Notes: a model not told the origin generated them from the letters alone. 64,000 bases of DNA from Chitinophaga cymbidii (GCF_007992715.1 NZ_BKAU01000009.1:93795-157794), one strand, 5' to 3'; positions 34,982 through 44,571 are shown, counted from the first letter of the stretch. Numbers and translations: made by a program.

Positions 34982-35701
34982 ATGAAAGCATTGAGTGACA
35001 CATGGTTTGCAGAGGGTTACATCGATTTTGAGTTGAAAAAATACACCTTGCTCGCCTACCTGAAAGAGATCAACCGTTATTTCAACAGCAATATGCTGTA
35101 CCCCCAGCTTGGCGACGTTATTTTCCACTACAACAACCTCCGGGCATTCAGGGATAACAAAGAGTATTTGCAGCAGCAATTTCCCAAGCGCCTTACAGCT
35201 GTTAACCTGGAACGCCTGCAGCTTTTATACGAGCAGATGATCGAAGACAACGAGCTGATGGAAGAGCTGGAAAGCATCATGCAATACGCGCTGGGGAAAA
35301 TGGACAGCACCATCCGCGAGGGCACGGAGATCTATGAGTTTGTGGAGGACCAGCTGAGCATCACGCCGGTGGGACTGATCCCGCTGGACGTTCATGAAGG
35401 GTACATGCTGCTGAACGACGGGCATTACAGCGATACGCTGGTGTATCAATACCGGCTTACCATATTCGAACGGCACGATGAAAAATACAGGGGCATTCAC
35501 ACGCAGTATATCAGCACTTATTCGCGCAGCCTGGTGCAAACGGACCAGCGCATTAAAACCGACCTGATCCGTCACCGGAAAGAGCTGCCCAACCCGGCGG
35601 TGTACACGGTGGAAACCGAGCTGAAGTTCCCTGTGGCGGAGACTTTGCTGCCGGTGGCGAAGCGTTGCCTGGTGAAGTACATCACCGTCAATCCAGCCTG
35701 A
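34982..35701 (+). CDS. Conserved-looking cytoplasmic protein of unknown function
   Basis: 239 residues from the ATG at 34982 (an in-frame TTG at 34970 is rejected because the ATG has GGAG before it). No signal peptide, no transmembrane helix. N-terminal half is helical and charged (FELKKYTLLAYLKEINRYFNSN, LERLQLLYEQMIEDNELMEELES); C-terminal half is beta-rich (VGLIPLDVHEGYMLLNDGH, YRLTIFERHDEKYRGIHTQY). I cannot name the family. Divergent from the RRM gene and convergent with the DUF4230 gene, 21 bases apart. Confidence 0.75.
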   Translation: MKALSDTWFAEGYIDFELKKYTLLAYLKEINRYFNSNMLYPQLGDVIFHYNNLRAFRDNKEYLQQQFPKRLTAVNLERLQLLYEQMIEDNELMEELESIMQYALGKMDSTIREGTEIYEFVEDQLSITPVGLIPLDVHEGYMLLNDGHYSDTLVYQYRLTIFERHDEKYRGIHTQYISTYSRSLVQTDQRIKTDLIRHRKELPNPAVYTVETELKFPVAETLLPVAKRCLVKYITVNPA

Positions 35702-35722
35702 TCTGAAGGAAATATTGGCGCA

Positions 35723-36337
35723 TCAATCCAGCCTGATCGCCTTCGGCGCTTCGTTCCCGAACTTCACTTCCACTTCCAGCTCAAAGGGCGCATAATACTG
35801 CGCCATGATCTTGCGTATCTTTTCCTTGCTTTGCTCCATGTAAACGTTGTTGTGTTCCAGCTGCGCGCGGGATGTTTCGTAGAGCTTTTTCTGTACGTCG
35901 GTGTACGTTTCGTCATCGGAGAACATCAGCCAGCCTTTTTTGTTGGCGGTTTCCATCTTGTTGAGGCGAAGCTCGTAGCTGAGCAGCTGCGGCGCGGGCA
36001 GGGTCACCAGCACCTTTTTCTTTTGCACGTCCACTTTAAAATTCTTTTCATTCACGTCCACCCCATATTTGGCGGTATAAGGCACGGATACCCAGATCGT
36101 ATTTTCAGCAAAGACCTTCTTCAGGTTGTCCGTCCACCCCCCGCTGTTTTCCACGTTGCTGCGTTTGATGGAGGCGGTGCCCTGCACTTCGAGGCTGGAC
36201 AATTCCGCTATTTCCCTAACGATCAGGCTGTTGGAGAGCACCTGTTCGTTCACGGTGCGGGAACCGGACCGCTGGCCGAGCCAGAAGATGAGGATGATGA
36301 ACAGGATAACGACCAGCCAGGTGATGATCTTTTTCAT
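35723..36337 (-). CDS. DUF4230 membrane-anchored protein
   Basis: 204 residues from the ATG at 36337, which gives an N-terminal membrane anchor (MKKIITWLVVILFIILIFWLG); the longer frame runs back into the GNAT gene and is rejected. The rest fits the DUF4230 domain (ELSSLEVQGTASIKR, IWVSVPYTAKYGVDV, VLVTLPAPQLLSYEL). Function unknown. Its ATG overlaps the GNAT stop as ATGA, so translation is coupled. Confidence 0.85.
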   Translation of the reverse strand: MKKIITWLVVILFIILIFWLGQRSGSRTVNEQVLSNSLIVREIAELSSLEVQGTASIKRSNVENSGGWTDNLKKVFAENTIWVSVPYTAKYGVDVNEKNFKVDVQKKKVLVTLPAPQLLSYELRLNKMETANKKGWLMFSDDETYTDVQKKLYETSRAQLEHNNVYMEQSKEKIRKIMAQYYAPFELEVEVKFGNEAPKAIRLD

Positions 36338-36804
36338 GTGTTTGCGTTCAATTGTTTTAGCTCCGAATACGTGTGTTGCGCTTTCCGCTGCATCATCCGT
36401 TCGGGCTCTGTTAAGGGTGTAAAACCGAATTGTGTGTACAGGCCGTGCGCGTCCATCGTGGCAAGCAGCCAGCGGCGGAGGCCCTGCAGGTCGGGATGGG
36501 CGAGGACCACTTCCATCAGCCATTTGGAAAGCCCCTGCCCGCGCCATTCCGGAAGGATGAACACGTCCGCCAGGTAAGCGAAGGTCGCTTTGTCCGTCAC
36601 CACCCGCGCGAAGCCGATCTGTGCCGTGCCTTCATAAACGCCAAAGCAAAGCGAATGTTCGATGGACCTTTCCACGAGCGCCTGCGGAATATCTTTCGCC
36701 CAGTAAGATTCGTCTGACAGATACTGCATGATAACAGCGATGTTCAGCAGCTGTTTGTCCGTCGATATCCGGTAACCGTTCCGGGCGTGTTCATAGTGTT
36801 GCAT
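36334..36804 (-). CDS. GNAT-family N-acetyltransferase
   Basis: 156 residues. Acetyl-CoA-binding motif A is seen as YLADVFILPEWRGQGLSKWLM, and the fold continues through LYTQFGFTPL. Acceptor substrate cannot be inferred. Upstream partner of the DUF4230 gene with a 4-base stop/start overlap. Confidence 0.9.
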   Translation of the reverse strand: MQHYEHARNGYRISTDKQLLNIAVIMQYLSDESYWAKDIPQALVERSIEHSLCFGVYEGTAQIGFARVVTDKATFAYLADVFILPEWRGQGLSKWLMEVVLAHPDLQGLRRWLLATMDAHGLYTQFGFTPLTEPERMMQRKAQHTYSELKQLNANT

Positions 36805-36811
36805 GGCCTAA

Positions 36812-36850
36812 AAATACGAAAACGCCGGTGCATCGTGCGATCCGGCGTTT
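36812..36850 (-). terminator. Terminator of the AraC-like gene
   Basis: 9-bp stem 36820-36828 with 36842-36850 (AAACGCCGG arms), followed on the minus strand by a T-rich tract. Confidence 0.7.
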
Positions 36851-36879
36851 CTTAAATATTCCGTACTCTGAGAGTGTTT

Positions 36880-37527
36880 TTATGCGTACCGTTGTCTGCG
36901 CAGCAGGCGGGTGTACAATTGCGGTGTAAGGCCGGTCACTTCCATGAACTGACGTTCGAGGGTATGGCGGCTGGTTTTGAAGCGCAGCGCCAGTTCCAGC
37001 ATCCGTACCTGTCCTCTTTGCGCGGCGAGGTAATCCACCATTTCATCTACCTGGCGCAGGGAAGTGCTTTGCTTTGGCAGCAGGTTTTCCAGCGCGTTGT
37101 TCAGGATCGCGGTGATGGTTTCCAGGTTGGCGGTCATATGCAGCTGGTTGGCGATGTTCTGCCATTGCATGTCCACCTTCGTGAGATCGCGGAAGTAATT
37201 GGTCACCGATTCCATGCTGATGCCCATCAGGCGGTGGCTGGCATATTCATTCAGCTGCACGATCACGGCATTCAGCGGGCCATTCACCCGGGCGTTCACC
37301 GCGCAGGTAAAAGGGCCAGTAACGGCCGCTTCCGGTAATTCAAAAGCAGCATGATCATTCGGCTGGAACGACAAACTGCCGGTCTGCGTGAATACCAGGT
37401 ATTGCCTGCCTAAAGTAAAAAGCTTTTTCTGTGCTATTTCCGCAGCGGAAGTGATGTTCTGCAGAACGATATACTTTTGCACAAGTGGCTGCAAAGTATC
37501 TTTTGGCTTCAGGATATAGGTGTTCAT
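36880..37527 (-). CDS. AraC-like regulator lacking the second helix-turn-helix
   Basis: 215 residues. The N-terminal part (LQPLVQKYIVLQN to QLNEYASHRLMGIS) is the DUF6597-type sensor of AraC regulators. The DNA-binding part has the first helix-turn-helix (MLELALRFKTSRHTLERQFMEVTGLTPQ is its span, given here as residues about 167-195) and stops at RLLRRQRYA, where other AraC proteins continue about 45 residues with the second helix-turn-helix and its signature. No continuation was found in the other frames after the stop. It may be a natural truncation or a decayed gene. A 20-base palindrome lies just upstream. Confidence 0.72.
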   Translation of the reverse strand: MNTYILKPKDTLQPLVQKYIVLQNITSAAEIAQKKLFTLGRQYLVFTQTGSLSFQPNDHAAFELPEAAVTGPFTCAVNARVNGPLNAVIVQLNEYASHRLMGISMESVTNYFRDLTKVDMQWQNIANQLHMTANLETITAILNNALENLLPKQSTSLRQVDEMVDYLAAQRGQVRMLELALRFKTSRHTLERQFMEVTGLTPQLYTRLLRRQRYA

Positions 37528-37546
37528 AGGATCAATTGTTACGTAA

Positions 37547-37566
37547 ATATAGTTAAATTACTATAT
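37547..37566. promoter_or_regulatory. Palindrome upstream of the AraC-like gene
   Basis: ATATAGT-TAAATT-ACTATAT, perfect 7-bp arms, 20 bases before the start codon at 37527. Good operator candidate, for example for autoregulation. Confidence 0.45.
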
Positions 37567-37640
37567 GAGATATCATTTTGATTAGAAATTTTCTGAACTA
37601 AAATAGAAGATATTGAAAATCTTCCAGTTAACGGGAGAAT

Positions 37641-37672
37641 AACAAAGCCGGGCAGCGTGGCCCGGCTTTGTT
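37641..37672. terminator. Hairpin after the S9 peptidase gene
   Basis: 12-bp stem AACAAAGCCGGG / CCCGGCTTTGTT with an 8-base loop, about 50 bases past the peptidase stop on the minus strand; only a short T tract follows. Confidence 0.7.
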
Positions 37673-37720
37673 TATTAAAGCGCTGAAAAGCAAGGCTTTC
37701 CGGAATGCGCGTGTTGATAA

Positions 37721-40636
37721 TCAATCTTCCAGGTCGAATCCCCAGTTCTTTCCTTTCTCTGTGGCCGGAACGCCTTTGCTCAGCCAGACCGGTGCGGGCG
37801 CGCCTTTCAGGTAATGATCGAAGAACTGCTGCTGCCTGATCTGGATGTCTTTCCGGTTGGTGCGCTGCATGAGGTTGTGCGCATCGTTGTTGTAGTTGAG
37901 CAGCCAAACGGGCTTGCCTAAACGACGGAGGCCGGTGAACATTTCAATGCTCTGGTACCAGGGCACGGCGCCGTCCGCATCGTTATGCATCAGCACGATA
38001 GGCGTGGTGACCTTGGGCAGGTGGAAGAGGGGAGAGTTTTCGATGTACAGCTCCGGTTTATCCCACAACGTTGCGCCGATGCGGCTTTGCGTGTGCTCGT
38101 ACTGGAACTGCCTGTTCATCCCGCTTTCCCATCTTATCCCGCCGTAGGCGCTGGTCATATTGGCCACGGGCGCGCCGGCCCAGGCTGCTTTGAACAGCGG
38201 TGTGGCCGTGATGAGGTACGCTACCTGGTAGCCGCCCCAGCTTTGCCCTTGTATAGCCATGTTGCTGCGGTCTATCCAGGGATTTTTCGCCAGCGCTTCC
38301 GCGCCGCTCACCACGTAATCGTAAGCGCTTTTGCCGGGATGCCCGGTTTCATAACGGATATCCGGCGCCAGCACCACGTACCCGCGGCTCACGAAGAAGG
38401 AAATATTGAGGCGGGAAGGCGTGGGAGCAGGCGGCTGATAGGTGTACAGCCCGTCCGTCAGCCTTTCATAGAAATACATAATGACCGGATATTTTTTATT
38501 CGGATCGAAGTCTTCCGGCTTGTATAGAATGCCTTGCGTGGTTTTACCGTTGTAGGTATCCCAGGTGAACAGCTCGGCGGTGCCCCAGTTGTAGTTGGCC
38601 TGCTGCGGGTTCAGGCGGCTGAGGCGCGTGGCGGTGGCAATGTCCCTGCCGCCAAAGAGGTCCGGCGATTCCACGTAGTTGTGGCGCTGGAAAATGTATA
38701 CGTCCGCATCTTTTGCTTTGTCCGGCTGCGTATAGGTATACGGTCCCATTACCACCTGCCGCGGAGCTTTTTTATCGTTCAGCTTCACGGTATAGAACCC
38801 TCCGAAGCGCGATGAATCATTTTGTGCGCTGAGCAGCAGGGTTTGTTTGAGTTTCAGGAAGCGCTCTTCTTTGTCCAGCCGCACATTCCGCAGTACGGTC
38901 TTCGTTTCCCGGCCGAAGCCTTTTGTGATCATCACCGGCGGTTCCTTGCCGGAGGGGTCTGCCTGCCAGATATCATAGCGGTCGTAGAGATATACGTAGC
39001 GGTCGTTTTCCAGCCAGCCGGCGGCGCCGTAGGGGCGCGGATCGTCGGGCATGTCTATTTCCTCATCCGTGAGCTGTATGGGAATGTTGCTGCTGATATT
39101 GCGGGTGATGCCGGTGGCGGTTTCGTAACTGTTCCAGTTGCCGGCCTTCATATCGAACCACAATATGTAACGGCCCTGCGGGGAGATGCTGAAGATACCG
39201 TCGATATCCGCTTTCACGAGCTTACGCGCGCCGGTTTGCGTGTTCACGAGATAGGCGGATTTCAGGGTGCTGCCTGTCCATTGCAGCGCGATGCGCTGGT
39301 GAACGTCCGTGATGCCAAGGGCGTACAGCGCGTTCCCTTCGTCCGCCGTGCTAAGCCTTTCCAGCTGTTCATCGTTGAGCTGCACCATGCGTTGTTGCCG
39401 CGGATAATATACCGCGGTATAATTCATGTTCAGATCGCGGTTGAGGCTCTTGAGCTGCATCGTTTGCAGGAAATCGTCCTTGTAATGCCATATGTCCACT
39501 TTCGCCACTTCAAAATCCACGATGTTCGTGTCTTTCGGTTCCGGAATGGGCGCGGTGCCAAAGAACAGTTTTTCCCCGTTCTTTGAAAAGCGCGGCGTGC
39601 CGTTTTCCGATACGCTCCATCCGGACGGCATGCCGGCGGTGGATTTGCTGACAGTGATCGTGGCGCTGTCCTGCCCGTTCCTGAAATAGTACAGTGCATG
39701 GAATTTCTGCAGGGCCTTTGCGCTGTCCCTGCTGCCGAGGTAGGCGAGCTGCGTGCCCTTTTCATCAAATGCGAAATGAATGAAAACGCCGTGCCCGCGG
39801 CTGAGGGTGTCGGCTGTGCGTTTCGCTACGTCCCAGAGCCATACGCCGGCTTTTGCCAACGAATCTTTTTTAGGTGGATGGATGACCAGCGCAATTTTAT
39901 TGCCGGGCTCGCTCAGCGTGTAGCTGCTGACGCTGCGGATGGTATCTTCTTCACCGGTGCGGAGGTTGCGGATCACAAGATCGCCGGGATCTGCGCTGCC
40001 GGGGCCGCCGGGTTTGTCGTTATCCGCGTCCGCGGGGAATTGTCCGCCGCTAACAAGCGCTTCCCCTTCATCTGCCAGGAATTTCCCGCGGTTATCTTCC
40101 CCTTCGTCCGTCGCATCAATGATCCGCGGGATGGGTCTTTTCGGGCGCTTTGCGGCGGTATCCGGCTTCGGCCGTTCAATGAGATAAGCCAGCAGCCCGT
40201 TGCCCTTCTCCGGCGTTTTAAAAGATTTTACCAACGGTATTTTAGTGATGCCAAGGTCGTTCAGCGAGAGGATGCCCATGGAATCTTTCGGCATTTCATC
40301 CGGTTTCTTTTTCTTGATGCGCGCCTGTCTTACATCCTTAAAAAAAGGCTTGATGGTGAACACTACAAAGCGGGCGTCTTCCGTGATAACGGGACTGGCC
40401 CCACGGGGAACGGACACTTCGCGGCCGTTTTGCAGGTTCCGCACCACGAGGGTGGCGTCGCCTTCCTGCGGCGTGACCGTATAGGCCGTCCATACGCCGT
40501 TGTTGCTGATCGTTTTTACGCCAATGCTTTGCCAGCCGTCGTACACACTATGGTCCAGCGGTTTTTTGGATTGTGCGTGGGTGATGGCGGGCAGTAAAAC
40601 GGACAGGGATACGAGCCATTTAACAGATCGGGTCAT
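37721..40636 (-). CDS. Exported S9-family (prolyl oligopeptidase-like) peptidase
   Basis: 971 residues from the Met that opens a signal peptide (VKWLVSLSVLLPAITHAQ); the longer frame to 40705 adds 23 non-typical residues. A large propeller precedes a C-terminal S9 hydrolase: Ser in IQGQSWGGYQVA, Asp in LMHNDADGAVPW, His in NYNNDAHNL. Length near 970 is typical of a periplasmic Bacteroidota group of dipeptidyl/acylaminoacyl-peptidase relatives. Substrate unknown. Last gene of a minus-strand run from mpl. Confidence 0.92.
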   Translation of the reverse strand: MTRSVKWLVSLSVLLPAITHAQSKKPLDHSVYDGWQSIGVKTISNNGVWTAYTVTPQEGDATLVVRNLQNGREVSVPRGASPVITEDARFVVFTIKPFFKDVRQARIKKKKPDEMPKDSMGILSLNDLGITKIPLVKSFKTPEKGNGLLAYLIERPKPDTAAKRPKRPIPRIIDATDEGEDNRGKFLADEGEALVSGGQFPADADNDKPGGPGSADPGDLVIRNLRTGEEDTIRSVSSYTLSEPGNKIALVIHPPKKDSLAKAGVWLWDVAKRTADTLSRGHGVFIHFAFDEKGTQLAYLGSRDSAKALQKFHALYYFRNGQDSATITVSKSTAGMPSGWSVSENGTPRFSKNGEKLFFGTAPIPEPKDTNIVDFEVAKVDIWHYKDDFLQTMQLKSLNRDLNMNYTAVYYPRQQRMVQLNDEQLERLSTADEGNALYALGITDVHQRIALQWTGSTLKSAYLVNTQTGARKLVKADIDGIFSISPQGRYILWFDMKAGNWNSYETATGITRNISSNIPIQLTDEEIDMPDDPRPYGAAGWLENDRYVYLYDRYDIWQADPSGKEPPVMITKGFGRETKTVLRNVRLDKEERFLKLKQTLLLSAQNDSSRFGGFYTVKLNDKKAPRQVVMGPYTYTQPDKAKDADVYIFQRHNYVESPDLFGGRDIATATRLSRLNPQQANYNWGTAELFTWDTYNGKTTQGILYKPEDFDPNKKYPVIMYFYERLTDGLYTYQPPAPTPSRLNISFFVSRGYVVLAPDIRYETGHPGKSAYDYVVSGAEALAKNPWIDRSNMAIQGQSWGGYQVAYLITATPLFKAAWAGAPVANMTSAYGGIRWESGMNRQFQYEHTQSRIGATLWDKPELYIENSPLFHLPKVTTPIVLMHNDADGAVPWYQSIEMFTGLRRLGKPVWLLNYNNDAHNLMQRTNRKDIQIRQQQFFDHYLKGAPAPVWLSKGVPATEKGKNWGFDLED

Positions 40637-40717
40637 AAGCGGGCAGATTTTTTGATTGGTTATGCCGCACAAAATAACAAATCTGTACGGGAAGAAGCAT
40701 GACAAGTTGATGAATGG

Positions 40718-41602
40718 TCAGGCCATGCCTCCGCGCCTGCTCTGCCGGTAGATGCGCGCCATTTGCAGGGCAACGGACAGCAGGATCAGCGCAAGCCCGG
40801 CATAGAAGCCGCCTTTCAGGAAATCATTTTCCCGGAAAAGGATGAAAGCGAGGATGATGCTGTACAGGGGCTCGAGGCTGAAGCAGAGATTGACGGTGAA
40901 GGGGGAGATCTTTTGCAGCGCATGCACCATCAGCATATACATGAGGATCGTGCAGAACCAGGATAATATCAGCAGGTATCCCAGGTCCCGCAGCGATGGC
41001 AGCAGCGAGGCCACCGGGAATGCGTACAGGTACAGCGGCATCACCACCGTAAGGCCGAGAAAGCCGATCCCCAGCTCATAAAAAGTAATGTTCACCGCAT
41101 CGTACATCACCACCAGCTTTTTGTTGAGCACCGTGAACAATGCCGCGAACATGGCGGAGAAGATGCCGAGGATGATGCCGGTGCGGTATTGCGTATCAAA
41201 ATGAAAAATGAGCGAGATGCCGGCAACGGTGAGCAGGCTGAGCAGCATTTCCGCCTTGTCGAATTTCTTCCGGGTGATCAGCGGATCAAAGATGGCGGTG
41301 AAAAGGCTCATCAGCGAGAGGCAGACCACGCCGATGGACACGTTCGCGTATTTGATGCTGCCGTAAAAGAATATCCAGTGCAGGGCAACGATGAAGCCCG
41401 TGCCGCCGATCTGCACAATGCCTTTCCAGGGTAATTTTTTCAGCAATCCTTTCCACCGGTACAAAATGTACATCGATACAACGGTGATCAATAAACGATA
41501 CCATACCAGCATTCCCTCGTTGAGGGTGATCAGTTTGCCGAGAATGCCGGTGAATCCGGCGAGAAATACGGAGAGATGTAGTTGTAGTAAGGCCCGTTTC
41601 AT
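40718..41602 (-). CDS. EamA/DMT-family transporter
   Basis: 294 residues, ten hydrophobic helices in two EamA repeats (FTGILGKLITLNEGMLVWYRL; later FSLEPLYSIILAFILFRE, the typical LEP-V/I-A segment). Drug/metabolite transporter superfamily, inner membrane; substrate unknown. Its ATG overlaps the stop of the GT2 gene by one base (TAATG). Confidence 0.9.
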   Translation of the reverse strand: MKRALLQLHLSVFLAGFTGILGKLITLNEGMLVWYRLLITVVSMYILYRWKGLLKKLPWKGIVQIGGTGFIVALHWIFFYGSIKYANVSIGVVCLSLMSLFTAIFDPLITRKKFDKAEMLLSLLTVAGISLIFHFDTQYRTGIILGIFSAMFAALFTVLNKKLVVMYDAVNITFYELGIGFLGLTVVMPLYLYAFPVASLLPSLRDLGYLLILSWFCTILMYMLMVHALQKISPFTVNLCFSLEPLYSIILAFILFRENDFLKGGFYAGLALILLSVALQMARIYRQSRRGGMA

Positions 41603-42321
41603 TATTTACCAAAAAGGCTTTGCCACTGGATCTTCAATACGCCTAATATGCCTTCCTTCACGATCCCCTTGCTCATTTTGGAATAGCCTTCCTTGCGGTC
41701 TATGAAAGTGATGGGTACTTCCTGTATCCTGAAACCCAGCTTCCAGGCAGTGAATTTCATTTCTATCTGGAACGCATATCCCACGAACTTGATCGCGTCC
41801 AGGTCCATTTTTTCGAGCACTTCGCGTTTGTAGCAGACAAAGCCGGCGGTGGCGTCCTTTACAGGTATCCAGGTGATCAGCCGCACGTAGATGGAAGCGC
41901 CGTAAGATAACAACGCACGGTCCCACGGCCAGTTCTCTGTTTTGCCGCCGTTCACGTACCGTGACCCTACGGCCACGTCCGCGCCATCCTGCGCGCAGGC
42001 GTGATGCAGGCGGATCAGGTCTTTCGGGTTGTGGGAAAAATCAGCGTCCATTTCCGTGATGTAAGCGTACTGCCGTTGCAAAGCCCATTTGAAGCCGTGG
42101 ATGTAAGCCGTGCCTAACCCCAGCTTGCCGCTGCGCTCTTCAAGGAACAGCTCGCCCGGATGCTGCGCCTGCAGTTCCCGGACGATGTTCCCGGTGCCAT
42201 CCGGAGAGCCATCATCAACAATGAGGATATGGAAGCCCTGCTGTAAGGAGAATACCGCATCAATGATCTGACGGATGTTATCCTTCTCATTGTACGTGGG
42301 TATGATCACTAATTTTTCCAA
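41602..42321 (-). CDS. Polyprenol-phosphate mannosyltransferase-like GT2
   Basis: 239 residues. Family 2 glycosyltransferase of the Dpm1 type: IPTYNEKDNI, ILIVDDGSPDGTG, ITEMDADFSHNP (DxD-like metal site) and GFRIQEVPITFIDRKEG SKMS region. Transfers a sugar, usually mannose, from a nucleotide sugar to polyprenyl phosphate at the inner leaflet. No C-terminal membrane domain, as in small Dpm1 enzymes. Coupled to the EamA gene. Confidence 0.92.
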   Translation of the reverse strand: MEKLVIIPTYNEKDNIRQIIDAVFSLQQGFHILIVDDGSPDGTGNIVRELQAQHPGELFLEERSGKLGLGTAYIHGFKWALQRQYAYITEMDADFSHNPKDLIRLHHACAQDGADVAVGSRYVNGGKTENWPWDRALLSYGASIYVRLITWIPVKDATAGFVCYKREVLEKMDLDAIKFVGYAFQIEMKFTAWKLGFRIQEVPITFIDRKEGYSKMSKGIVKEGILGVLKIQWQSLFGK

Positions 42322-42359
42322 TTAGCCGTGCATTTTTAGGATGGCGAAGATATGCAATA

Positions 42360-43136
42360 TTATGATTTTTTCAGCATCATACTGTGGTAGATCTCCGTCA
42401 GTTTCTGCTTGGTGTTGAGCGGAAAATCCGCCTTCATCATCCAGTCGTAATACTGCGGTTCCACTTTCAGCACATCTCTGACGGGACGGCCTTTGTATTT
42501 GCCGAAGTTGAAGAGCTCCACACCGTTCTGCATGATGATGCGGCGCGCGAAATCCACATAATCATCCTCCTTCGTGAAAGCCGCCAGCGCGTCCACATCC
42601 GGTTTCAGCAGCGCATCGTAACGGGTGAGCTGCGCTTCCAGTATCTCGAAGGTAGCCATGGCATCCGCTTCCGCGCTGTGCGCGTTGACCAGCTCTTTAT
42701 CGCAATAGAACTTGTAAGCCGCGCCGAGCGTGCGTTTTTCCATCAGGTGAAATATCTTCTGCACGTCTATAAAACGGCGGCTGTCCACTTCAAAGGTTTG
42801 CCCCGCGCGGAGAAATTCTTCCACCAGCATGGGAATGTCGAACCGGTTGGAGTTGTAACCCGCGATGTCGCAATGTTCCATGAACTGTTTCAGTTCGTTG
42901 GACACCTGTTTGAACAGCGGCTGGTCCTTCACGTCCTCATCGCTGATACCGTGAATGGCAGTGCTGGCGGGAGGAATAGGAATGCCCGGGTTGATGCGTT
43001 TCACCTTTGTCTGCACGGAGCGGTCCGGCATCACTTTGATGATTGCGAATTCAATGATGCGATCTGTAGCCACATTGGTGCCAGTCGTTTCCAAATCGAT
43101 AAATGCCAATGGGCGTGTTAGTTGTAATGCAGACAT
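42360..43136 (-). CDS. DEDDh 3'-5' exonuclease (DNA polymerase III epsilon-like)
   Basis: 258 residues. ExoI LAFIDLETTGTN (Asp, Glu), ExoII GYNSNRFDIPML, ExoIIIe HSAEADAMAT (His, Asp). The C-terminal 80 residues (GKYKGRPVRDVLKVEPQYYDWMMKADF) are the extra domain of a common Bacteroidota exonuclease group. Probably in DNA repair or proofreading rather than being the replicative subunit. Five bases after mpl. Confidence 0.92.
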   Translation of the reverse strand: MSALQLTRPLAFIDLETTGTNVATDRIIEFAIIKVMPDRSVQTKVKRINPGIPIPPASTAIHGISDEDVKDQPLFKQVSNELKQFMEHCDIAGYNSNRFDIPMLVEEFLRAGQTFEVDSRRFIDVQKIFHLMEKRTLGAAYKFYCDKELVNAHSAEADAMATFEILEAQLTRYDALLKPDVDALAAFTKEDDYVDFARRIIMQNGVELFNFGKYKGRPVRDVLKVEPQYYDWMMKADFPLNTKQKLTEIYHSMMLKKS

Positions 43137-43141
43137 ATTAG

Positions 43142-44509
43142 TTATGGTTTCTGAACCGGTAAATATTTTTTCAATCCTCCGAAGTCCAGCCCTTCATAAT
43201 CACCGGAGCTCATCATCAGGAGGTTGGTATTGTGGAAGTCCTGTTTATCCAGGAACTGTTCAAGCGCAGCTCTTTCGGTGAGGATGTTGAGGTCCTTCCG
43301 GGCGAAGCCTTTCCTGATCACGTCCGGCTCCAGGTAGGGGAGGCGTTTGATCTCGAGGGCATGACCGCTGTAAAATACCGCTGCAACGTCCGCCGGGTCC
43401 AGCGCGCCGGCGTATTGCACCATGAAATCCGCATTCAGGCTGCTGTACGTATGCAATTCCAGCACCGCCACGAGCTTTCGCGCGGGATATTGCTTGCGGA
43501 GCGCCTGTATGGTGGCTTTTACTTTGGACGGCGCATGGGCAAAATCCCTGTAAATAGCGGCATCTTCATTCCGGGCCACCAGCTCCATCCTTTTGGCCGC
43601 GCCCTTAAAGGTAGCGATCGCTGCCAGAAAATCAATATCACCGATGCCCAGCGCGCGGCAAACATGCAGCGCGGCGTGGATGTTCAGGAGGTTATGCTCG
43701 CCGAACACCATCAGGTCCGTAGAGGCATTGCCGAAGCGCACCCGCGTATGGCCGTTGATGATGGTATGTTCCGGCACGTCGTAGGGGATGCATTGCAGGT
43801 GCCCGCCCTCTTTCGCCACGAGGTCGCGGAGAGTTTCATCGGTCTGATTATAGATCAGCGTGCCGCCCGCTTCCATGGTGCGGAGGAAGATGGCGAACTG
43901 CTCGAGGTAGTTTTCGAAAGTGGGAAATACGTTGATGTGATCCCAGGCGATGCCGCTCAGTACGGCGATCTGCGGGTGCAGGAAGTGAAATTTGGGCCTT
44001 CTTTCCAGGGCGGAAGCGGGATATTCGTCCGCTTCGCATACAATGAGCGGAGCGTCGGTGACGTTTACGGACTGCGCGAAGCCTTCCAGCTTTGCGCCAA
44101 CGAGGTAGTCGAACTGCCGCTGGCACTGCCGCAGCACGTGCATGACCATGGAAGTGATGGTTGTTTTACCGTGACTGCCGCCGATGGCTATGCGGGTCTT
44201 GTTCCGGCTTTCCTGGTAAATGTATTCGGGGAAGGAATAGATCTTTAGTCCAAGTGCCTGAGCCTGTTGCAGTTCGGGGTTATCGGCCCGGGCATGCATG
44301 CCCAGGATCACGGCGTCGAGGTCCGCGGTGATGCGCGCGGGGTCCCAGCCGATGGTAGCCGGCAGAATGCCCGCCGCGGCGAGATTGGAGCGCGCGGGCT
44401 CAAATATCTCGTCGTCACTGCCGCTGACCGCATATCCCTTGTTCCTGAGCGCTATGGCGAGCTGATGCATGACGCTGCCGCCAATCGCTATAAAGTGTAC
44501 CTTTGCCAT
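43142..44509 (-). CDS. mpl: UDP-MurNAc:tripeptide ligase Mpl
   Basis: 455 residues, Mur ligase fold. N-terminal Rossmann (HFIAIGGSVMHQLAIALRNKG), ATP loop IGGSHGKTTITSM, central VCEADEYPAS and the C-terminal YRDFAHAPSKVKATI with the Mpl-type HAPSK. Ligates murein tripeptide L-Ala-gamma-D-Glu-mDap to UDP-MurNAc, recycling cell wall. The first gene of a minus-strand run (mpl, exonuclease, GT2, EamA, S9). Confidence 0.94.
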   Translation of the reverse strand: MAKVHFIAIGGSVMHQLAIALRNKGYAVSGSDDEIFEPARSNLAAAGILPATIGWDPARITADLDAVILGMHARADNPELQQAQALGLKIYSFPEYIYQESRNKTRIAIGGSHGKTTITSMVMHVLRQCQRQFDYLVGAKLEGFAQSVNVTDAPLIVCEADEYPASALERRPKFHFLHPQIAVLSGIAWDHINVFPTFENYLEQFAIFLRTMEAGGTLIYNQTDETLRDLVAKEGGHLQCIPYDVPEHTIINGHTRVRFGNASTDLMVFGEHNLLNIHAALHVCRALGIGDIDFLAAIATFKGAAKRMELVARNEDAAIYRDFAHAPSKVKATIQALRKQYPARKLVAVLELHTYSSLNADFMVQYAGALDPADVAAVFYSGHALEIKRLPYLEPDVIRKGFARKDLNILTERAALEQFLDKQDFHNTNLLMMSSGDYEGLDFGGLKKYLPVQKP

Positions 44510-44571
44510 GGATTTTTATGCCCGGTGCCTTAACTTCGCTGTCAATAACAGGCAGTTAACAACACATAGAG

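Noticed and set aside
36338..36547. N-terminal extension of the DUF4230 protein
   Set aside because: It is frame shadow inside the GNAT gene; the inner ATG overlaps the GNAT stop and starts a clear membrane anchor.
40637..40705. 23-residue extension of the S9 peptidase start
   Set aside because: The inner Met opens a canonical signal peptide; the extension would precede it with an atypical Cys/Phe-rich segment.
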